Source: Candidatus Brevibacterium intestinigallinarum
GTDB taxonomy: Bacteria; Actinomycetota; Actinomycetes; Actinomycetales; Brevibacteriaceae
Length of the DNA: 7,900 nucleotides
Assembly: GCA_019117325.1 (NCBI GenBank)
Contig: DWZY01000150.1
Span: 1-7,900, forward strand
Direction: 5' to 3'
In this document: positions 6,018 to 7,900 of the stretch, in pieces
Layout: each line of letters opens with the position of its first letter
Numbering within the stretch: the stretch's first letter is position 1
Program-made: the position numbers and the translations under genes
Notes under the pieces: generated by a model
What the model was told of the DNA's origin: nothing
Databases searched by the model: none
What the model saw: only the letters and a program-made list of their open reading frames with translations

Positions 6018-6088
6018 CCCCGGTTCGCCGGGGACACCCCATGCTTCGCGACCTCCGGGTCGCGGACCCCGCGGTCGCATGACCGCGG
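6018..6088 (+). terminator. Three tandem hairpins after nusG, possible U-less terminator cluster
   Basis: Hairpin 1: CCCCGG-TTCG-CCGGGG (6018-6033), four bases after the nusG stop codon. Hairpin 2: CGCGACC-TCCG-GGTCGCG (6047-6064), extendable to 6045-6066. Hairpin 3: CCGCGGTC-GCAT-GACCGCGG (6069-6088). All have perfect GC-rich stems of 6-8 bp with four-base loops, and none is followed by a T-run. They could weaken read-through into rplK or protect the nusG mRNA 3' end. Terminators without U-tails are debated in actinomycetes, so the function is inference. Confidence 0.45.
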
Positions 6089-6094
6089 AGCACT

Positions 6095-6152
6095 CGACTG
6101 GAACGTCCGGTGTGCGATTCCTGACAGGGATTCGCCTCCGGACGTTCAGTCG
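6095..6152. repeat. 15-bp inverted repeat with one bulged base, 58 nt overall
   Basis: The left arm CGACTG(G)AACGTCCGG (6095-6110) is the reverse complement of the right arm CCGGACGTTCAGTCG (6138-6152), apart from one extra G. The 27-base interior can continue the stem: GCGA (6114-6117) pairs with TCGC (6132-6135) and TCC (6119-6121) with GGA (6128-6130), capped near GACA. As RNA it would be the strongest structure in the gap; as DNA its right arm covers the likely -35 region of the rplK promoter. Confidence 0.7.
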
Positions 6153-6155
6153 TGG

Positions 6156-6161
6156 AATACT
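6156..6161 (+). promoter_or_regulatory. Candidate -10 (AATACT) of an rplK-rplA promoter
   Basis: AATACT matches TATAAT at four of six positions, just after the inverted repeat. No convincing -35 is seen at 16-19 bases. A start near 6168 would put a long hairpin at the very 5' end of the transcript. The hairpins upstream make a separate rplK promoter plausible, but the match is weak. Confidence 0.3.
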
Positions 6162-6168
6162 GGTGGAG

Positions 6169-6231
6169 TTTGACCCGCCCCGCATCGGAGGGGCCGAGTC
6201 AGACCCCGTCCGCGCGAGCGTCGCGCGGATG
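6169..6231 (+). promoter_or_regulatory. Structured rplK leader: two stem-loops, candidate L1 autoregulatory site
   Basis: Stem-loop A (6169-6203) has twelve pairs, with one C/A mismatch (6175/6197), one bulged C and an 8-nt loop; its core is GCCCC (6177-6181) with GGGGC (6190-6194). Stem-loop B (6207-6231) has CCGCGCGA (6210-6217), loop GCG and TCGCGCGG (6221-6228), extended by three pairs to 11 bp. The GGGG at 6190-6193 could instead pair with CCCC at 6204-6207, so two folds compete. In E. coli, L1 represses the L11 operon by binding the rplK leader. I could not match these folds to a known L1 site, so the regulatory role is inference. Confidence 0.4.
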
Positions 6232-6257
6232 CTGGATGAGAAGAGTTAGGACCGAAC

Positions 6258-6689
6258 ATGCCTCCCAAGAAGAAGGTCGCCGGTCTGATCAAGCTGCAGA
6301 TCCAGGCGGGCGCCGCTAACCCGGCACCCCCGATCGGCCCCGCGCTTGGTCAGCACGGCGTCAACATCATGGAGTTCTGCAAGGCGTACAACGCCGCGAC
6401 AGAATCCCAGCGCGGAAACGTCATCCCCGTCGAGATCACCGTGTACGAGGACCGTTCGTTCTCGTTCATCACGAAGACCCCGCCGGCGGCAGAGCTCATC
6501 AAGAAGGCCGCGGGCGTCAAGTCCGGTTCGGCCACCCCGCACACGGACAAGGTGGGACACCTCTCCGCCGACCAGGTGCGCGAGATCGCTGAGCTCAAGA
6601 TGGCCGACCTCAATGCGAACAGCATCGAGGCCGCATCCAAGATCGTCGCCGGCACGGCGCGCTCGATGGGCATCACGACCGACAACTGA
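6258..6689 (+). CDS. rplK: 50S ribosomal protein L11
   Basis: A 143-residue L11, which binds the GTPase-associated region of 23S rRNA at the base of the L7/L12 stalk and affects factor binding and stringent-response sensing. Seen: Lys-rich start M-P-P-K-K-K; the N-terminal domain with the Pro-rich hinge A-N-P-A-P-P-I-G-P-A-L-G-Q-H-G-V-N-I-M-E at residues 20-39, the region contacted by thiopeptides such as thiostrepton; and the C-terminal rRNA-binding domain from about 72, including I-V-A-G-T-A-R-S-M-G-I at 129-139. The length is normal. ATG 6258 has AGGA (6248-6251) six bases upstream. It follows a 243-nt hairpin-filled gap after nusG and is probably co-transcribed with rplA, 74 nt downstream. 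Confidence 0.98.
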   Translation: MPPKKKVAGLIKLQIQAGAANPAPPIGPALGQHGVNIMEFCKAYNAATESQRGNVIPVEITVYEDRSFSFITKTPPAAELIKKAAGVKSGSATPHTDKVGHLSADQVREIAELKMADLNANSIEAASKIVAGTARSMGITTDN

Positions 6690-6703
6690 GACTCCCCGGA
6701 GTC
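6690..6703 (+). other. Small hairpin just after the rplK stop
   Basis: GACTC (6690-6694), loop CCCG, GAGTC (6699-6703): a 5-bp stem directly after the stop codon. It is too short for a terminator and is perhaps a mild mRNA stabiliser between rplK and rplA. Confidence 0.3.
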
Positions 6704-6763
6704 CCACACCCCCAGTGGCAGGGTCCGCGCGGCCCGCACCACGACTGCTAGGAGATGAAGCAG

Positions 6764-7459
6764 ATGGCACAGCGCTCGAAGGCCTACAGGGCCGCCGCAG
6801 AGAAGATTGCTGCGGATACACAGTACGAACCGGCACAGGCGATCGCCCTGGCCAAGGAGACCTCGGTGTCGAAGTTCGACGGCACCGTCGAGGTCGCCCT
6901 GCGCCTGGGTGTCGATCCCCGCAAGGCCGACCAGATGGTGCGCGGCACCGTCAACCTGCCCCACGGCACCGGCAAGACGGCCACGGTCCTGGTCTTCGCC
7001 GCGGGTGATCGTGCGGAGGCAGCACGCGAGGCAGGTGCCGACTTCGTCGGTTCCGATGACCTGCTGGAGAAGGTGGCCGCTGGCTTCACCGACTTCGACG
7101 CGGCTGTCGCGACGCCGGACATGATGGGCAAGGTCGGACGCCTGGGCAAGGTCCTTGGCCCCCGTGGCCTCATGCCGAACCCCAAGACCGGCACGGTGAC
7201 GATGGACGTGGCGAAGGCTGTCTCGGACATCAAGGGCGGCAAGATCGAGTTCCGCGTGGACAAGCACTCGAACCTGCACTTCATCATCGGCAAGGCGTCG
7301 TTCTCCCAGGAGCAGCTGGAGGAGAACTTCAAGGCCGCGATCGATGAGGTCAACCGCCTCAAGCCGTCCTCCTCGAAGGGCCGCTACATCTCGAAGGCGA
7401 CGCTGACGACGACCAACGGCCCGGGCATCCCCGTGGACGCGGGCACGCTGCGCGCCTGA
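6764..7459 (+). CDS. rplA: 50S ribosomal protein L1
   Basis: A 231-residue L1, which forms the mobile L1 stalk on 23S rRNA and helps move tRNA out of the E site; in many bacteria it also represses its own operon. Seen: M-A-Q-R-S-K-A-Y-R-A-A-A-E-K-I at the start, typical of actinomycetes; domain I at about 1-67 and 160-231; domain II between; and the family signature L-G-P-R-G-L-M-P-N-P-K-T-G-T-V at 131-145. The length is normal. Start choice: ATG 6755 is in frame, but it directly abuts the AGGAG at 6750-6754, whereas ATG 6764 lies nine bases after it and gives the usual N-terminus. A strong hairpin terminator follows, so rplJ/rplL are not in this transcript. Confidence 0.97.
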   Translation: MAQRSKAYRAAAEKIAADTQYEPAQAIALAKETSVSKFDGTVEVALRLGVDPRKADQMVRGTVNLPHGTGKTATVLVFAAGDRAEAAREAGADFVGSDDLLEKVAAGFTDFDAAVATPDMMGKVGRLGKVLGPRGLMPNPKTGTVTMDVAKAVSDIKGGKIEFRVDKHSNLHFIIGKASFSQEQLEENFKAAIDEVNRLKPSSSKGRYISKATLTTTNGPGIPVDAGTLRA

Positions 7460-7475
7460 TCGCACTGCACATCGC

Positions 7476-7521
7476 ACGCCGAAGGGCGGGAGACCCCACG
7501 GGGGCTCCCGCCCTTCGGCGT
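7476..7521. terminator. Strong intrinsic-type terminator after rplA (17-bp perfect stem)
   Basis: ACGCCGAAGGGCGGGAG (7476-7492) pairs perfectly with CTCCCGCCCTTCGGCGT (7505-7521). Inside, CCCC (7494-7497) and GGGG (7501-7504) add four more pairs around loop ACG, leaving A7493 bulged. Only TTCCC follows, so there is no true U-tract. It starts 17 bases after the rplA stop and ends the rplK-rplA unit. The + strand arm order gives an equally stable hairpin on the opposite strand. Confidence 0.85.
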
Positions 7522-7546
7522 TCCCGGAGCCCGCTTCCCCGCGCAC

Positions 7547-7552
7547 TAGGAT
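7547..7552 (+). promoter_or_regulatory. -10 element (TAGGAT) of a probable leaderless transcript
   Basis: TAGGAT fits TAnnnT and ends seven bases before the ATG at 7560, the distance at which transcription would start on the initiation codon itself. No clear -35 is seen. The embedded AGGA (7548-7551) could alternatively serve as a weak ribosome site eight bases from the ATG. Confidence 0.55.
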
Positions 7553-7559
7553 CGGACGC

Positions 7560-7900
7560 ATGACGAGTGATCAGCCGACCGGGGCCTCGGACACGGGCGC
7601 ACTCGCGCAGCGGTTCCTCGATGAGCACGGCGAGGCACTGCGCACGGACGGCATCGCGCTGGCCATCAGTTCGCAGGCGGTGGGTCCTGACTTCGTCGCG
7701 CGGGCGCAGGAGGGACTGGCGGCAGCGGAGGCGCAGACCGACGGCGTCACGTGCCTGGCCGTCGTGAGCGATCCGGATGCGCCCCTGCTGGGGGAGGACC
7801 TGGCGCTCGAGGACGAGCGGGCAGTGCTCCAGGAGATCGCAGTGCGGCTGGCCGAGGACTCCTTCCCGCTCGTCCTCAGCCTCTTCGAGGCGTACGGGAT
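7560..7900 (+). CDS. Unrecognised acidic protein, N-terminal part (runs off window)
   Basis: The ATG at 7560 opens a frame that stays open for 113 codons to the right edge, with codon use like the neighbouring genes (third positions mostly G/C). The product begins M-T-S-D-Q-P-T-G-A and is acidic and Ala/Leu-rich. It shows no signal peptide, membrane helix or catalytic motif that I can recognise. Hydrophobic-acidic stretches such as G-V-T-C-L-A-V-V-S-D and F-P-L-V-L-S-L-F-E suggest an alpha/beta soluble domain. The coding assignment rests on the open frame, codon bias and the -10 placed for a leaderless start. It is separated from rplA by a strong terminator, so it is a new transcription unit. 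Its function cannot be given. Confidence 0.7.
   Translation, partial: MTSDQPTGASDTGALAQRFLDEHGEALRTDGIALAISSQAVGPDFVARAQEGLAAAEAQTDGVTCLAVVSDPDAPLLGEDLALEDERAVLQEIAVRLAEDSFPLVLSLFEAYG

Noticed and set aside
6100..6104. GGAAC as a stress sigma-factor -35 motif
   Set aside because: No matching GTT -10 core is found 16-19 bases downstream, and the bases belong to the inverted repeat.
6170..6175. TTGACC as a -35 element for rplK
   Set aside because: No TAnnnT-like hexamer lies 16-19 bases downstream, and the bases are better explained as the base of leader stem-loop A.
1..7900. CRISPR array, insertion sequence, prophage or defence genes
   Set aside because: There are no regularly spaced repeats, transposase-like frames or terminal repeats with target duplications. 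Nearly every base belongs to recognisable housekeeping genes.

Overview
The window is GC-rich, with third codon positions almost all G or C, five GTG starts among the complete genes and several 4-bp stop/start overlaps. Its gene order is tRNA-Trp – secE – nusG – rplK – rplA, preceded by a MaoC/HadAB-like pair and murB. Together these point to an actinomycete (Actinomycetota), probably of the Micrococcales/Actinomycetales kind, but I cannot name a genus from sequence alone. Every complete gene lies on the + strand.

Layout. (1) 2-837: the C-terminal end of an EcfT-type transporter subunit, coupled by an ATGA overlap to a small P-loop kinase-like protein. (2) 835-1835: a probable promoter, a short leader with a degenerate 20-bp repeat, then two hot-dog-fold genes resembling HadA and HadB, the two halves of a (3R)-hydroxyacyl-thioester dehydratase. 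(3) 1832-4683: murB (peptidoglycan precursor synthesis), then a three-helix membrane-anchored metallophosphoesterase, each joined to its upstream neighbour by a GTGA overlap. (4) 4675-5109: a promoter whose -10 sits inside a perfect 14-bp dyad, tRNA-Trp (anticodon CCA, encoded 3' CCA) flanked by two hairpins, then secE. (5) 5190-6014: nusG with a long acidic N-terminus. (6) 6015-6257: a 243-nt gap packed with hairpins, including a 15-bp inverted repeat, a likely promoter and the rplK leader. (7) 6258-7459: rplK and rplA, closed by a very strong terminator-like hairpin at 7476-7521. (8) 7560-end: the start of an unrecognised acidic protein, probably on a leaderless transcript.

How they fit together: the middle of the window groups envelope functions (acyl-chain dehydration, MurB, an outward-facing phosphoesterase, the SecE translocon subunit) with transcription and translation functions (NusG, tRNA-Trp, L11, L1). 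This is a core chromosomal locus. I see no mobile element, CRISPR array, phage gene or defence gene, and no convincing undescribed system. The parts most worth a second look are noncoding: the hairpin array between nusG and rplK, the dyad over the tRNA-Trp -10, and the predicted leaderless start at 7560. Among proteins, the metallophosphoesterase and the P-loop protein have no known substrate.
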